From: Deltaproteobacteria bacterium
GTDB taxonomy: Bacteria; Desulfobacterota; Syntrophobacteria; Syntrophobacterales; Syntrophobacteraceae
Direction: 5' to 3'
Assembly (NCBI GenBank): GCA_012517315.1
Contig: JAAYVE010000045.1
Coordinates: 37,094-101,093, forward strand
DNA: 64,000 bases
Below the pieces are notes generated by a model. It was not told where the DNA came from and made no database searches. It saw only the letters and a list, made by a program, of their open reading frames with translations. This document shows positions 26,042-35,911 of this stretch, piece after piece (position 1 is the first letter of the stretch; each line of letters opens with the position of its first letter). The position numbers and the translations under genes were made by a program.

Positions 26042-29000
26042 GCATTCCCGAACTCTTTATTCGAAGACCAGTCACCACGACCCTGGTCATGCTTTCCATC
26101 GTCGTTTTCGGCATTGTGGGATACCGCCTCCTTCCAGTGAGCGAACTGCCAAACGTGGATTTTCCCACCATAGAAGTGTCGGCAAACCTGCCCGGTTCCA
26201 GCCCCGAGACCATGGCCGCTTCCGTGGCGACGCCCCTGGAGCGGGAATTCACCACCATCGCCGGACTGGATTCCATGACGTCGGTGAGTGGCCTGGGGAA
26301 CACCCGGATCACCCTCCAGTTTACCCTGGACCGGGACATCGACGGGGCCGCCCTCGACGTGCAGACGGCCATTTCCAAAGCACAACGGCTTCTCCCGGCT
26401 GACATGCCCACGCCTCCGTCCTATCGCAAGGTGAACCCGGCCGACGAGTCCATCTTCTACCTTGCCCTGAGTTCACCCATTCTTCCTCTGTCCACCGTGA
26501 ACGAATACGCCGACACGCTCCTGGCTCAGCGCATCTCCATGATCAACGGCGTGGCTCAGGTGAACATTTACGGAGCGCAGAAATATGCCGTCAGGATCCG
26601 GCTGAATCCTGACGCACTCAGGTCCGCAGGCATCGGCATAGACGAGGTGGAACAGGCCGTTTCCAAAGGAAATGTGAACCTGCCCACGGGGACACTCTAC
26701 GGCAGGCACCAGGCATTCACCATCCAGGCGACGGGGCAGCTTCTCAAGGCTTCCGACTATGGTCCGCTCATCGTGGCTTACCGCAACGGATCACCGGTGC
26801 GGCTCCGGGACCTGGGAAGCATCACGGACAGCGTGGAAAACGACAAAGTGGCCAGTTGGTACAATGACCGATCCGGGGGGACCCGGGCCATTGTGCTAGC
26901 CATTCAGCGACAGCCGGGGACGAACACAGTGGAGGTCGCCGATTCCATCAAAGCTCTCCTCCCGGTCTTTCGGGCCCAAATGCCCGCCTCCATCGACCTC
27001 AACATTCTCTATGACCGGTCCGTATCCGTTCGCGAAGCCATCGAGGACGTGAAATTCACCCTCTACCTCAGTGTGTGCCTCGTGATCCTCGTGATTTTCC
27101 TGTTCTTGCGAAGCCTCTCCGCCACGGTGATCCCCAGTCTCGCGGTTCCCCTCTCCGTCATCGGCACCTTTGGTGTCATGTACCTTTTTGGCTACAGCCT
27201 CGATAACCTCTCCCTCATGGCCCTCACCCTTTGTGTCGGTTTCGTGGTGGATGACGCCATCGTCATGTTGGAAAACATCGTCCGCCATATGGAAATGGGG
27301 AAGGGCAAGCTGCAGGCCGCTTTTGACGGGGCCCGGGAGATTGGTTTCACCATTGTCTCCATGACCCTGTCCCTGGCGGCCGTCTTTCTCCCTCTCCTCT
27401 TCATGGGAGGAATCCTGGGCAGGCTCTTCCATGAATTCGCCGTCGTCATCATGGTGGCCATACTGGTTTCGGGATTTGTCTCCCTGAGTCTTTCCCCCAT
27501 GCTGGCCGGCCGCATCCTGGGTCGCTCCGATGCGGGCAAAAGAGGCTCCTTCCACCGTGCCTCCGAAAATGTCTTCACGGGGATGCTCAGGATTTACGAC
27601 GCGAGCCTCCAATGGGTCCTCCGGCATCATCGCGCAACGTTGATCTTTTCCCTGGGCCTTGTTTTTTTTACTGTCTTTTTGTTCATCATCGTGCCCAAGG
27701 ATTTCATTCCCAGCCAGGACACGGGGCAGATTCGGGGGTTCACGGAAGCGGCGCAGGGGATCTCCTTCGAAGCCATGGTGACGCACCAGCAGGCGGTTGC
27801 CGATGTGGTTCGCCGTGACCCGGCGGTGGAGGCATTCATGTCCGCGGCAGGGGCTACGGCGGGAAACCCCACCGGTAACGCGGGACGCGTTTTCATGCGG
27901 CTGAAGGACAGGTCCGAGAGGGAGGTGACGGCGGCGGAAGTGATCCAGAGACTGCGGGAGGAGGTTTTCCGCATTCCGGGGATCAAAGTGTACCTTTCCA
28001 ACCCTCCGGCCATCCAGATCGGAGGCCGGACATCCAAGGGACTTTACCAGTACACCCTGCAGGGCGCGGATACGGGGGAACTCTACGCATGGGCCCCTGC
28101 GGTGGAGGCCAGGTTCCGGGAATTGCCCGCCCTGCAGGACGTGAACAGCGACCTGCAAATCGCGAGTCCCGAAGTCGTCGTGGACATCGATCGAGACAAG
28201 GCGGAGTCGCTCGGCATCACTGCCGAACAGATCGAAAACGCCCTCTACAACGCCTACGGCTCAAAACAGATCTCCACCATCTACACGCCCAGCAACCAGT
28301 ACAAGGTCATCCTGGAAGTGGAATCGGACTTCCAGAAGGACCCTGCCAACCTTTCCATGTTGTATGTCCGATCGACGAACGGCAAACTCGTTCCCGTGGA
28401 CACCATCGCCAAGATCACCCCCGGGGTCGGTCCGCTCACTGTCAACCACACGGGACAGCTTGCATCCGTGACCATATCGTTCAATCTGAAGCCGGGTGTC
28501 GCCCTCGGGGAAGCCGTGTCCCAGATCGAGGACGCCACCCGGGAACTCAGGCTTCCCGTTTCCATCACGCCGAGTTTTCAGGGGACCGCACAGCAGTTTC
28601 AATCGTCCATGAAAGGGCTGTGGATCCTGCTCCTCCTGGCGATTCTGGTCATTTACATGATTCTGGGGATCCTCTACGAGAGTTTCATTCATCCCCTCAC
28701 CATCCTCTCGGGGCTGCCCTCCGCGGGAGTCGGAGCCCTCCTCACCCTGATGCTCTTCAAAACGGATCTGAGCATCTATGCCTTCGTAGGAATCATCATG
28801 CTCATCGGTATCGTCAAGAAGAATGCCATCATGATGATCGACTTTGCCTTGAGTGCCCAGAGGGAAGAAGGAAAAAGCCCTGCTGATGCCATTTATCAGG
28901 GCTGTATTCTCCGGTTTCGCCCCATCATGATGACCACCCTCGCGGCCCTTGTGGGGACACTTCCCATCGCCGTGGGTTTCGGGGCCGGAGGGGAAGCACG

Positions 29001-29235
29001 CCGCCCGTTGGGACTCGCGGTGGTGGGAGGACTCGTCTTCTCGCAGCTTCTCACCCTTTACATCACTCCAGTGGTCTATATCTACATGGAGTCCCTGCAG
29101 GATCGACTGCGGCGGGTTTTCGGGCGTGAGAAAAAAGGTGCGGAAGAACCGGCACCGTTGCGATCCCACGGACCCGGGAGAGCGATTCCCGAGAAACAGG
29201 TCCCGCAGGCGGCGGAATCGTCTCAAAGGGTTTGA
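26038..29235 (+). CDS. RND (HAE1-family) multidrug efflux pump
   Basis: 1065 aa, the usual length. The N-terminus MSIPELFIRRPVTTTLVML leads into TM1. TMs 2-6 include LCVGFVVDDAIVMLENIVRHME, with the TM4 DD pair of the proton relay. TMs 7-12 begin at LIFSLGLVFFTVFLFI and include GIIMLIGIVKKNAIMMIDFAL, with the TM10 Lys, and the large repeat AAXXRFRPIMMTTLAA-type region (RFRPIMMTTLAALVGTLPIA). Two large periplasmic loops follow TM1 and TM7. It exports drugs, lipophiles or other toxicants by proton antiport with the adjoining adaptor and outer-membrane factor. Substrate cannot be told from sequence. Confidence 0.97.
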   Translation: MSIPELFIRRPVTTTLVMLSIVVFGIVGYRLLPVSELPNVDFPTIEVSANLPGSSPETMAASVATPLEREFTTIAGLDSMTSVSGLGNTRITLQFTLDRDIDGAALDVQTAISKAQRLLPADMPTPPSYRKVNPADESIFYLALSSPILPLSTVNEYADTLLAQRISMINGVAQVNIYGAQKYAVRIRLNPDALRSAGIGIDEVEQAVSKGNVNLPTGTLYGRHQAFTIQATGQLLKASDYGPLIVAYRNGSPVRLRDLGSITDSVENDKVASWYNDRSGGTRAIVLAIQRQPGTNTVEVADSIKALLPVFRAQMPASIDLNILYDRSVSVREAIEDVKFTLYLSVCLVILVIFLFLRSLSATVIPSLAVPLSVIGTFGVMYLFGYSLDNLSLMALTLCVGFVVDDAIVMLENIVRHMEMGKGKLQAAFDGAREIGFTIVSMTLSLAAVFLPLLFMGGILGRLFHEFAVVIMVAILVSGFVSLSLSPMLAGRILGRSDAGKRGSFHRASENVFTGMLRIYDASLQWVLRHHRATLIFSLGLVFFTVFLFIIVPKDFIPSQDTGQIRGFTEAAQGISFEAMVTHQQAVADVVRRDPAVEAFMSAAGATAGNPTGNAGRVFMRLKDRSEREVTAAEVIQRLREEVFRIPGIKVYLSNPPAIQIGGRTSKGLYQYTLQGADTGELYAWAPAVEARFRELPALQDVNSDLQIASPEVVVDIDRDKAESLGITAEQIENALYNAYGSKQISTIYTPSNQYKVILEVESDFQKDPANLSMLYVRSTNGKLVPVDTIAKITPGVGPLTVNHTGQLASVTISFNLKPGVALGEAVSQIEDATRELRLPVSITPSFQGTAQQFQSSMKGLWILLLLAILVIYMILGILYESFIHPLTILSGLPSAGVGALLTLMLFKTDLSIYAFVGIIMLIGIVKKNAIMMIDFALSAQREEGKSPADAIYQGCILRFRPIMMTTLAALVGTLPIAVGFGAGGEARRPLGLAVVGGLVFSQLLTLYITPVVYIYMESLQDRLRRVFGREKKGAEEPAPLRSHGPGRAIPEKQVPQAAESSQRV

Positions 29236-29427
29236 TCTGGAGAGGATTTGCAGGTATAAGCCGAGCGCAACGGGCAGACTCGGCCATGGGGGGTTCATGA
29301 ACCGACCGGAAGAATCCCCTGCAAGAACCAACTCCCCGCGAAGAAGACGGGGAAAATCAAAGGGTCTCTCCTCCGGTGCAATCGCGGCCCGTCATAGAGT
29401 TCAACTGACTGATTTGAGGTTGTTTGC

Positions 29428-30141
29428 ATGACGGAATACGAACAGCTGATGGAACAAATCACCGCCAAGTATCCCGTGGAAACGGTCCCCTTGAAGATCG
29501 GGAACAAGGTTCTCAGTATCCTCCAGATGAAGGATTACGAGGAATACATCATCAATGCCGTGGAATCGCGGGACTTGAACGTGACGGAAGTCCCTTTCTG
29601 GGCCAAACTGTGGGAAGCGAGCTTCGTCCTGGCGTATTTCCTTGGGAGGCAGCCCGTCGTGGCTGGTCAGAGAATCCTGGAAATCGGGGCGGGCATAGGA
29701 ATTGTGGGGGTTTACGCAGCCATGTGCGGGCACAATGTCACGATTACGGATATCGATGAAGATGCCTTGAGGTTTTGCAGGGCCAACGCCCTTCTCAACG
29801 GGGCGCCCCAGGCCACCGTCATGCAGCTGGACTGGAACGATGCGGCCCCCTTCCTCCCTTTCGACGTCATCGTCGGGTCGGAGGTGATTTATGATCGCAG
29901 GTCGTACCCCCTGCTGGTGAGCTTTCTTGACAAAGCCCTGGCCCCGGGAGGGATCATTTTCCTGGCGAAAAACGCGGACATGCCCACTCCTGCCTTTTTC
30001 ACCGAACTGACGACCCGCTTCGCCTTCAAGGAGACCACACAGAGCTGCCATGTGGACGGAGACGAACAGAAGATCACCATCTACGCCATCCGCCGCAAGT
30101 CGGAGCTGGGTCGGGGCTCTGCTTCCCGAGAGATTTTCTGA
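29428..30141 (+). CDS. Class I SAM-dependent methyltransferase (METTL/nicotinamide-N-methyltransferase-like fold)
   Basis: 237 aa. Motif I is ILEIGAGIGIVGVYAAMCG, with acidic residues TDIDEDALRF for ribose and QLDWND for the adenine pocket, and FDVIVGSEVIYDR as the DxxxxSEVIYD motif of the METTL16/21-type (Methyltransf_16) family. Members methylate proteins (lysine) or small amines; the substrate is unknown. GAGG lies about 9 nt before the ATG. The alpha/beta hydrolase gene starts 15 bp later, so the two are probably co-transcribed. Confidence 0.85.
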   Translation: MTEYEQLMEQITAKYPVETVPLKIGNKVLSILQMKDYEEYIINAVESRDLNVTEVPFWAKLWEASFVLAYFLGRQPVVAGQRILEIGAGIGIVGVYAAMCGHNVTITDIDEDALRFCRANALLNGAPQATVMQLDWNDAAPFLPFDVIVGSEVIYDRRSYPLLVSFLDKALAPGGIIFLAKNADMPTPAFFTELTTRFAFKETTQSCHVDGDEQKITIYAIRRKSELGRGSASREIF

Positions 30142-30156
30142 TTTGCGGAATTCCCC

Positions 30157-30885
30157 ATGAGCCTCTTCCCTGCCTGTGAAAAGGACTTTGCTCTGGCTAC
30201 CGCGCAGGGGAGTCTCGCATGCACCGTGCATCTGCCCGAGGTTGTCCCTGCCCCCGTTCTGGTTTGCAGCCACGGGCTTCTCAGTTCCAGGAGCAGCAGT
30301 AAGTTTGCGGTCATGGGGGAAGAGTTTTCCAGGGCGGGTCTTGCTGTGGTTCGGTTCGATTTCTCGGGCTGCGGCGATAGTCCGGCCCCGTTGGAAAGGT
30401 GCCTTCTCCCAGTGAGGCTTGGCAACCTTCGAGACGTTGTGAAGCACGCTTTGGGGCAGTCCTGGTGCAACGGCAGGATCTCGCTGCTGGGGTCGAGCCT
30501 TGGGGGATATCTCAGCCTTCTTGCCGCGGCGGAAATGCGGGGACTGGTTCGGGCCGTAGCGTGCTGGGCTACGCCGTTCGACCTGGAGAGGATTCGTCGG
30601 GGACTTCAGGATTCCGACGAACTGAAGAGCCATTTTCCCGGGGGGATGCAACTGGGGGAACCTCGGAATTTGGCTGCCCTGCCACCGGTGGAACGGGTGC
30701 TCATCCTCCATGGGGAGAAGGACGAAACGGTCCCTCCGCAACACGCCATGGAGATCTATGGGAGATTGGGGGAACCCCGGAGCCTGTGTTTCTTTGATGA
30801 CGGCGACCATCGCTTACTCGACCCCCACTGCCGTGAAGTGGCTAGGCAGCTGAGCCTGGACTGGCTTCTGGAGCACGGCGCCTGA
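30157..30885 (+). CDS. Alpha/beta-hydrolase-fold esterase/peptidase-like protein
   Basis: 242 aa. Oxyanion region VCSHGLLSSRSSSK, nucleophile elbow GSSLGGYLS (Ser), acid in ILHGEKDETVPP (Asp), and base in DDGDHRLLDP (His) give a complete catalytic triad in the right order. The small size and short cap resemble BAAT/dienelactone-hydrolase-like or FrsA-type serine hydrolases. No signal peptide, so cytoplasmic. Physiological substrate unknown. Confidence 0.85.
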   Translation: MSLFPACEKDFALATAQGSLACTVHLPEVVPAPVLVCSHGLLSSRSSSKFAVMGEEFSRAGLAVVRFDFSGCGDSPAPLERCLLPVRLGNLRDVVKHALGQSWCNGRISLLGSSLGGYLSLLAAAEMRGLVRAVACWATPFDLERIRRGLQDSDELKSHFPGGMQLGEPRNLAALPPVERVLILHGEKDETVPPQHAMEIYGRLGEPRSLCFFDDGDHRLLDPHCREVARQLSLDWLLEHGA

Positions 30886-30942
30886 GCTTTCTGTAGCTGC
30901 CTCTTGCCCACGAATACGGAAAAACTCTATAGGAGATGCCAA

Positions 30943-31569
30943 GTGCTGACGGATATGGTTTCGGCTTTTGCAGTGAAGTGCCTGGACCTGACCGGGTATG
31001 CCGGAGCAGGGGTTTTGATGGCCCTGGAGAGCATGATCGCGCCCATACCCAGTGAGGCGGTCATGCCGTTTGTGGGCTTCCTCGTGGCGGACGGCAAGTG
31101 GAACCTGTGGCTGGCCATTCTTGTCACGTCATTGGGCAGCTTGATCGGTTCCCTCCTCTCGTACACCATGGGTCACTTCGGGGGAAAACCAGTTGTTTAC
31201 AAAGTGGGAAGGTATCTGCTCCTCCATCCCCACGACCTCGAGGTGACCGAGCGATTTTTCAACCGCCGCAGCGGCGTGTTCACCATATTCGCAAGCCGGT
31301 TTGTCCCGGTGGTGCGACATCTCATATCCATCCCCGCGGGAACGGGCAGGATGCCCATCCTCCCTTTTTCCATCGCCACTCTCGCCGGCGCGACCCTCTG
31401 GAATTCCTTTCTTTTGTATTGCGGCATGCTTCTGAGGGAACACTGGCGCATCGTCCAGCAGTATTCCCACCAAGTGGACGTGGTGGTGGGCATTGTGCTT
31501 GGCGTCGGGGCTTTTTGGTTTGTGAGGTCACGCCTTCCAGCCAGGGCAAAGATGAGGCTTGATCCATAG
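30943..31569 (+). CDS. DedA-family inner-membrane protein
   Basis: 208 aa from a GTG at 30943 (AGGAG 7 nt upstream). The DedA/SNARE-associated (VTT) pattern is present: ALESMIAPIPSEAVMPFVGFL with the conserved acidic and Pro residues, SLIGSLLSYTMGHFGGKP, FNRRSGVFTIFASRFVPVVRHLISIPAGTGRMP (conserved Arg and Gly-rich), and a final pair of membrane helices. DedA proteins are implicated in lipid-carrier scrambling and membrane potential maintenance. It follows the hydrolase gene by 57 bp. Confidence 0.93.
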   Translation: MLTDMVSAFAVKCLDLTGYAGAGVLMALESMIAPIPSEAVMPFVGFLVADGKWNLWLAILVTSLGSLIGSLLSYTMGHFGGKPVVYKVGRYLLLHPHDLEVTERFFNRRSGVFTIFASRFVPVVRHLISIPAGTGRMPILPFSIATLAGATLWNSFLLYCGMLLREHWRIVQQYSHQVDVVVGIVLGVGAFWFVRSRLPARAKMRLDP

Positions 31570-32046
31570 ACCCATCGGCCTTTTCCAAGAAACCGGTCAT
31601 TTTCTGATTGGGCCGTACTCTCCTCGGACAACATGATCATTCTTACCGCCAAGGGGATCAGACGGCAGAACTGAAGCTGCCAAGTTCCCGGCAAAGAAAT
31701 GCAGGATCGCCCCCAAGACTGTTCTGGACAAATAGACTAGGCAGTCGGGCTCTACAGCAAGCGACTTCGATCGACCCTTGACGGGCTCTCAACCGAGCGA
31801 TCCGATGACCCTGCTCATCAAGAAGTTCCCGGCTCACGGTGTCCTTGTCCGCACCTATTTGGGTGAGTGATTCGATTCTGAGGATGCTGATCAAGTCCGA
31901 CATGAAACTGACGGTCGTCGGCCTGAAGCAAGAACTGGAGGAACTCCCCCATGCCGCAAAAAGGGCGAATGGAGCTTTACGAATCAGCCTCAATGACATA
32001 ATGATGATTTTCGTTCATATCTGAATGACTTGGTAAGACTCCAGGG
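31570..32046. other. Intergenic region with no recognised gene
   Basis: About 480 bp between two rightward genes. A minus-strand open frame (31658-31999) and a plus-strand one (31839-32024) overlap here; neither has a ribosome-binding site or recognisable family. The stretch could be the relic of a decayed gene, but I cannot identify it. Confidence 0.45.
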
Positions 32047-32934
32047 ATGCCCGTGAAGAAAGCGGCTCAATTTCTCGCAGCTTGTGTTCTTTTCTTGTGT
32101 GGCAGTGCCCCGGTTTCAAGGCACGGGCTGCCCAATGTCCCGGCACCGGGGTTGAATGGGGTCTTTGCTGGGCAATGCCCGCCGGGTGGCAGCGAGCCGG
32201 CGCTTCAGAAAGACAGCCATCCGGGATGGGTTGAACGCGTCATCACTGAAGACGAACTGGAGATTCTTGCCGAACGCGATCCGGAGTTGAGTCCGAGTGT
32301 CGCTCGAGGCATTCTTGCGAGACTCAATGTGCGGGCCCGGTATTACATTGCAGAAGACATGAAGGCAAAACGGCCCTTGAAGGTGCCCCATGACTTCCAT
32401 CAGTTCAAGAATTGGACCCCCATGCCCGCCCGGCTCCCAGAAGTGGCGCACCTTGCAAAGTTTGTCATGGTCGTGAAGAAGATCCCTTTCCTGGGATGGT
32501 ACGAACAAGGAGATCTGGTCGGGGATGGGGAGGTATGCATCGGCAGGAGCTGGGGATCAACCAGGAGCGGTGTCTACAAGGTGGACAGCAAAATTCTCGA
32601 CGCCGTCTCGCTGAAGTACAAGAACGCCTATGGGGAACCGGCACCAATGCCCTGGGCCATGAGAATCTACGAGCACGTTTGGATTCATGCCGGTGACATT
32701 TCCAGCGGTTATTGTTCACACGGTTGCATCAATCTCCCGCTTCATCCTGCCCGCGCTCTCTTCCGGTGGGCGGACAGAGAGACGGTGGTTGCGGTGGTCG
32801 ATTCCCTGGAGCAGGTGCCTGCATTCTTCAAGACCCACGGTTCCAACCCACTGCTATTTCCCGGGAAAGCCCGTAAACGGCATCGCGCCAAGAGTGTGGA
32901 AATCCTTGTGCGACCAGTTGCGGACCAGCAGTGA
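32047..32934 (+). CDS. Secreted L,D-transpeptidase (YkuD family)
   Basis: 295 aa. An N-terminal signal peptide (KKAAQFLAACVLFLCGSAPVS) is followed by about 110 residues without a known domain, then a YkuD catalytic domain: FVMVVKKIPFLGWYEQGDLVGDGEVCIG, and the active-site motif HAGDISSGYCSHGCINLPLHPA, in which His and the Cys of SHGCIN are catalytic. L,D-transpeptidases make 3-3 crosslinks or attach proteins to peptidoglycan in the periplasm. A second, differently built YkuD protein lies at 55170-56123. No good ribosome-binding site is seen, so the start is less sure. Confidence 0.9.
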   Translation: MPVKKAAQFLAACVLFLCGSAPVSRHGLPNVPAPGLNGVFAGQCPPGGSEPALQKDSHPGWVERVITEDELEILAERDPELSPSVARGILARLNVRARYYIAEDMKAKRPLKVPHDFHQFKNWTPMPARLPEVAHLAKFVMVVKKIPFLGWYEQGDLVGDGEVCIGRSWGSTRSGVYKVDSKILDAVSLKYKNAYGEPAPMPWAMRIYEHVWIHAGDISSGYCSHGCINLPLHPARALFRWADRETVVAVVDSLEQVPAFFKTHGSNPLLFPGKARKRHRAKSVEILVRPVADQQ

Positions 32935-33611
32935 AAGAATAAAGGTGACTGCCGGCGCGTGCTAGGTCAGGTCGGGATATGCGATGGTTTTGTCCGTTTT
33001 TTTCATGTGCTGGGACCTGCCGGCAGCAGTATCGCCCGCTCCGACATGTCCTCCTACTCCTTTTCCGTTTCCTCCGGTAAAGTCTACCAGCATGCCGACA
33101 GGCGGGACATGACCTGAAGTCCGAAACGGTGTCTTCCGCAACACGCGGCCATGTTGCGAGGGTCCGTCATTTTTTTGTATCCGCTTTCCCTGTATGGCAC
33201 GCCGACGTCCATTTATACAGTGCGATGGTTCTCCGGCCGGCTCGAAGAGACCGTCTTTTCATCCTCACTCGGACGCAGCAGGAACGGCTGTTGCGCTTTC
33301 CCTTCCTGAATCTGGTTCTCATCCGGACGCTTTTGACTTACGTCAAGGACGCTAATCCCAGCCTGGTTATCATTTTCTCCAGTGTAAGGATACTCGTGAG
33401 AGACTGGTTGAGAGTGGGAAAGCCTCGCTCCCCGGAAGGGAAGCGATTCGGTGGGGCGATGAACACGCAAGCACTGGAACCCTCATCCACGCCTCCTGTG
33501 CTTCAAAGAGAGAGTGGGGGGAACCTGCTATTTGGTCTCATTCGGTCAAGTATTCGATGACATGAAAGTCTTTTTTTCCATCAGATTACCAAGGGATGTG
33601 AAAGGAGTGCG
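32935..33611. other. Long leader/intergenic region before rubredoxin-hcp
   Basis: About 680 bp with no supported gene. It includes the palindrome TTGACTTACGTCAA at 33333-33346. The open frame at 33129-33560 has no ribosome-binding site and no family resemblance. Confidence 0.55.
33333..33346. promoter_or_regulatory. CRP/FNR-type palindrome upstream of rubredoxin-hcp
   Basis: TTGAC-TTAC-GTCAA is a perfect 5-bp inverted repeat with 4-nt spacer, the geometry of CRP/FNR-family sites (FNR TTGAT-N4-ATCAA). Hcp genes in many anaerobes are controlled by the CRP/FNR-family regulator HcpR. The site is about 265 nt before the rubredoxin start. Confidence 0.5.
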
Positions 33612-33776
33612 ATGGAACGATATATCTGCACCATTTGTGACTACGTGTACGATCCGGCGGTGGGAGACCCTGAAAACGGAATCGCCCCCGGGACCGGCTT
33701 TGAGGACCTTCCCGACGATTGGGTGTGTCCTCCCTGTGGCGCCCCCAAAAGCGAATTCGTGAAGGAAGGGTCCTGA
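33612..33776 (+). CDS. Rubredoxin
   Basis: 54 aa, the classic rubredoxin size. Two CxxC knuckles bind one Fe: [12 protein letters not shown] near the start and [15 protein letters not shown] near the end, with the [20 protein letters not shown] core in between. AAGGAG lies 7 nt before the ATG. It is 30 bp upstream of hcp and is likely its electron donor or a general redox carrier in oxidative/nitrosative stress defence. Too short for a 60-aa ORF cut-off, but unmistakable. Confidence 0.97.
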   Translation: MERYICTICDYVYDPAVGDPENGIAPGTGFEDLPDDWVCPPCGAPKSEFVKEGS

Positions 33777-33806
33777 TCATAGCATCTGGAGAAAAGGAGA
33801 CACAAC

Positions 33807-35435
33807 ATGTTTTGTTATCAGTGCGAACAAACGGCCAAGGGGCAGGGTTGCGAAAAAATCGGCGTTTGCGGCAAGCAGCCCGATGTGGCGGCCCTTCATG
33901 ATCTGCTCACCCATGCCCTCCAGGGGATTGCCCTGTATGCAGTGGAGGGACGCAAAGCGGGCGTCGTCGACCGTGAAGTCAATGTGTTCACCTGTGAAGC
34001 CATGTTTTCCACCCTCACCAACGTGAACTTCGATCCGGCGGATGTGGCAAACTTCTTGAAGCGGGCCGTGGAATTGAGGGATCGCCTCAAGTCAAAAGTG
34101 AAGGCGGCGGGGGGCAGGACGGATTTCACGGAGGATGCGGCGAACTTCAAATTAGAGTCGACCCTGCAAGGCATGGTGGCCCAAGGGGAGAAATACGGTC
34201 TCAAGTCCGATCCTACGATCAATCCGGACATCCTCTCCCTGCAGCACACGGTGCTCTTCGGCCTGAGAGGCGTCTGCGCATACGCCGACCACGCCCAGAT
34301 CTTAGGACAAGAGGACGATGCCGTCTATGCGTTCGTGCACGAAGGGCTGGCGGCCATGACGAGGAAAGACCTCAGCCTCAACGACTGGGTGGGTCTGACC
34401 CTCAAGTGTGGAGAAGTGAACCTGAAAGCCATGGAACTCCTGGATGCGGGAAACACCGGCACCTACGGGCATCCCGTCCCCACGAAAGTCCCATTGGGGC
34501 ATCGAAAAGGGAAAGCGATCCTGGTTTCGGGGCATGACCTCAAAGACCTGGACGAACTCCTCAAGCAAACGGCGGGAAAGGGGATCGACGTCTACACCCA
34601 CGGGGAGATGCTCCCCACCCACGGGTACCCCAAGCTCAAACAGCATCCTCACTTTTACGGCCACTACGGGACGGCATGGCAAAACCAGCAGAAGGAGTTC
34701 GCCCAGTTTCCAGGTGCCATCCTCATGACCACCAACTGCATTCAGAGGCCCCAGGCGGCCTATTCCGAAAACATCTTCACATCGGGTATCGTGGGGTGGC
34801 CTGGAGTCCCCCACATCGCCGACCGTAACTTCGCCCCCGTGATCCGGCGGGCCCTGGATCTGCCAGGCTTCGCGGACGATTCCAACGGCAAGGAGGTGAT
34901 GGTCGGTTTTGCCAGGAACACGGTCCTGGGGGTCGCCGACAAGTTGATCGAGGCCGTGAAGGGGAAGGCCGTTCGCCATTTCTTCCTGGTAGCAGGCTGT
35001 GACGGGGCCAAGCCGGGTCGCAACTACTACACGGAATTCGTGGAGAAGGTTCCCAAGGACTGCGTGGTGCTGACCCTCGCCTGTGGGAAATTCCGCTTCT
35101 TCGACAAGGACCTGGGGACCATCGGCGGTCTTCCGAGGCTCATGGACGTAGGGCAGTGCAACGACGCCTACTCGGCCATCCAGATTGCCGTGGCTCTGGC
35201 CAAGGCGTTCAACGTGGGAGTGAACGACCTCCCCCTCTCCATGATCCTCTCCTGGTACGAGCAGAAGGCGGTCGCCATCCTCCTCACCCTGTTCCACCTT
35301 GGGATCAAAAACATCCGCCTGGGTCCGTCGCTGCCCGCCTTTGTGACCCCGAACGTACTGGACGTCTTGGTAAAGAATTTCAACATCATGCCCATCTCCA
35401 CCCCCGATGAGGACCTCAAGGCCATCCTCCGTTGA
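33807..35435 (+). CDS. hcp: Hybrid cluster protein (hydroxylamine/NO reductase)
   Basis: 542 aa. The N-terminal MFCYQCEQTAKGQGCEKIGVC has the C-x2-C-x8-C-x5-C spacing of class I/III (anaerobe-type) proteins, which bind a [4Fe-4S] cubane. Hybrid-cluster ligands lie downstream (HGEMLPTHGYP; TNCIQRPQ; AGCDGAKPGRNYYTEF; TLACGKFRF). The enzyme reduces NO or hydroxylamine and forms part of nitrosative stress defence in anaerobes. AAGGAG is present before the ATG. Rubredoxin lies just upstream, and a CRP/FNR-type site lies ahead of the pair. Confidence 0.97.
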   Translation: MFCYQCEQTAKGQGCEKIGVCGKQPDVAALHDLLTHALQGIALYAVEGRKAGVVDREVNVFTCEAMFSTLTNVNFDPADVANFLKRAVELRDRLKSKVKAAGGRTDFTEDAANFKLESTLQGMVAQGEKYGLKSDPTINPDILSLQHTVLFGLRGVCAYADHAQILGQEDDAVYAFVHEGLAAMTRKDLSLNDWVGLTLKCGEVNLKAMELLDAGNTGTYGHPVPTKVPLGHRKGKAILVSGHDLKDLDELLKQTAGKGIDVYTHGEMLPTHGYPKLKQHPHFYGHYGTAWQNQQKEFAQFPGAILMTTNCIQRPQAAYSENIFTSGIVGWPGVPHIADRNFAPVIRRALDLPGFADDSNGKEVMVGFARNTVLGVADKLIEAVKGKAVRHFFLVAGCDGAKPGRNYYTEFVEKVPKDCVVLTLACGKFRFFDKDLGTIGGLPRLMDVGQCNDAYSAIQIAVALAKAFNVGVNDLPLSMILSWYEQKAVAILLTLFHLGIKNIRLGPSLPAFVTPNVLDVLVKNFNIMPISTPDEDLKAILR

Positions 35436-35448
35436 TGCACCGCCAAGG

Positions 35449-35472
35449 GGGGAGTCTCTCCGGGGGCTCCCC
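35449..35472. terminator. GC-rich hairpin after hcp
   Basis: GGGGAG (35449-35454) pairs with CTCCCC (35467-35472), about 14 nt after the hcp stop, within a very G+C-rich stretch. No U-tract; tentative. Confidence 0.35.
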
Positions 35473-35911
35473 TCCTGGCCCTCCGGACGGCGATGGGGCC
35501 ACGGGGGAGTGTGCCCGGTCCCCGGGGCCGGTCTGGGGGAGGGGGGAGAAGGGAAGTGCCATGACGCAGGATCCAAAAGCCTGGCTGTTTCGGCAGATTG
35601 TTGAAAAAGCCATGGACACCGTAATTTGCGCGGGCAGGGAAGGGCTCATCCGCCTGTGGAATGCCGGAGCGGAGGGGATTTTCGGTCATTCGGCCAAAGA
35701 AGCATTGGGTCAAAGCCTGGACCTCATCATCCCCGAGCCGTTGCGGCAGCGCCATTGGGAAGGCTATCACAGGGTGATGGCCGAGGGCCGGAGCCGCTGT
35801 GAGTCGGATCTCCTGGCCATTCCCACGTTTGGCGCACATGAAAAGCCAATGCGGCGTGGAACCGCCCGGGAAGTTCGGCTGCTTGGGTGGGCAACGAAAA
35901 GGAGGTCCCGC

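Noticed and set aside
26896..28158. 420-codon minus-strand frame within the RND pump gene
   Set aside because: Antisense shadow of a clear 1065-aa pump, rich in His/Glu/Gly with no domain.
31658..31999. 113-codon minus-strand frame in the 31.6-32.0 kb gap
   Set aside because: No ribosome-binding site or recognised family; possibly a decayed gene but not supported.
33129..33560. 143-codon frame before rubredoxin
   Set aside because: Composition and lack of a ribosome-binding site suggest non-coding; it includes the likely regulatory palindrome.
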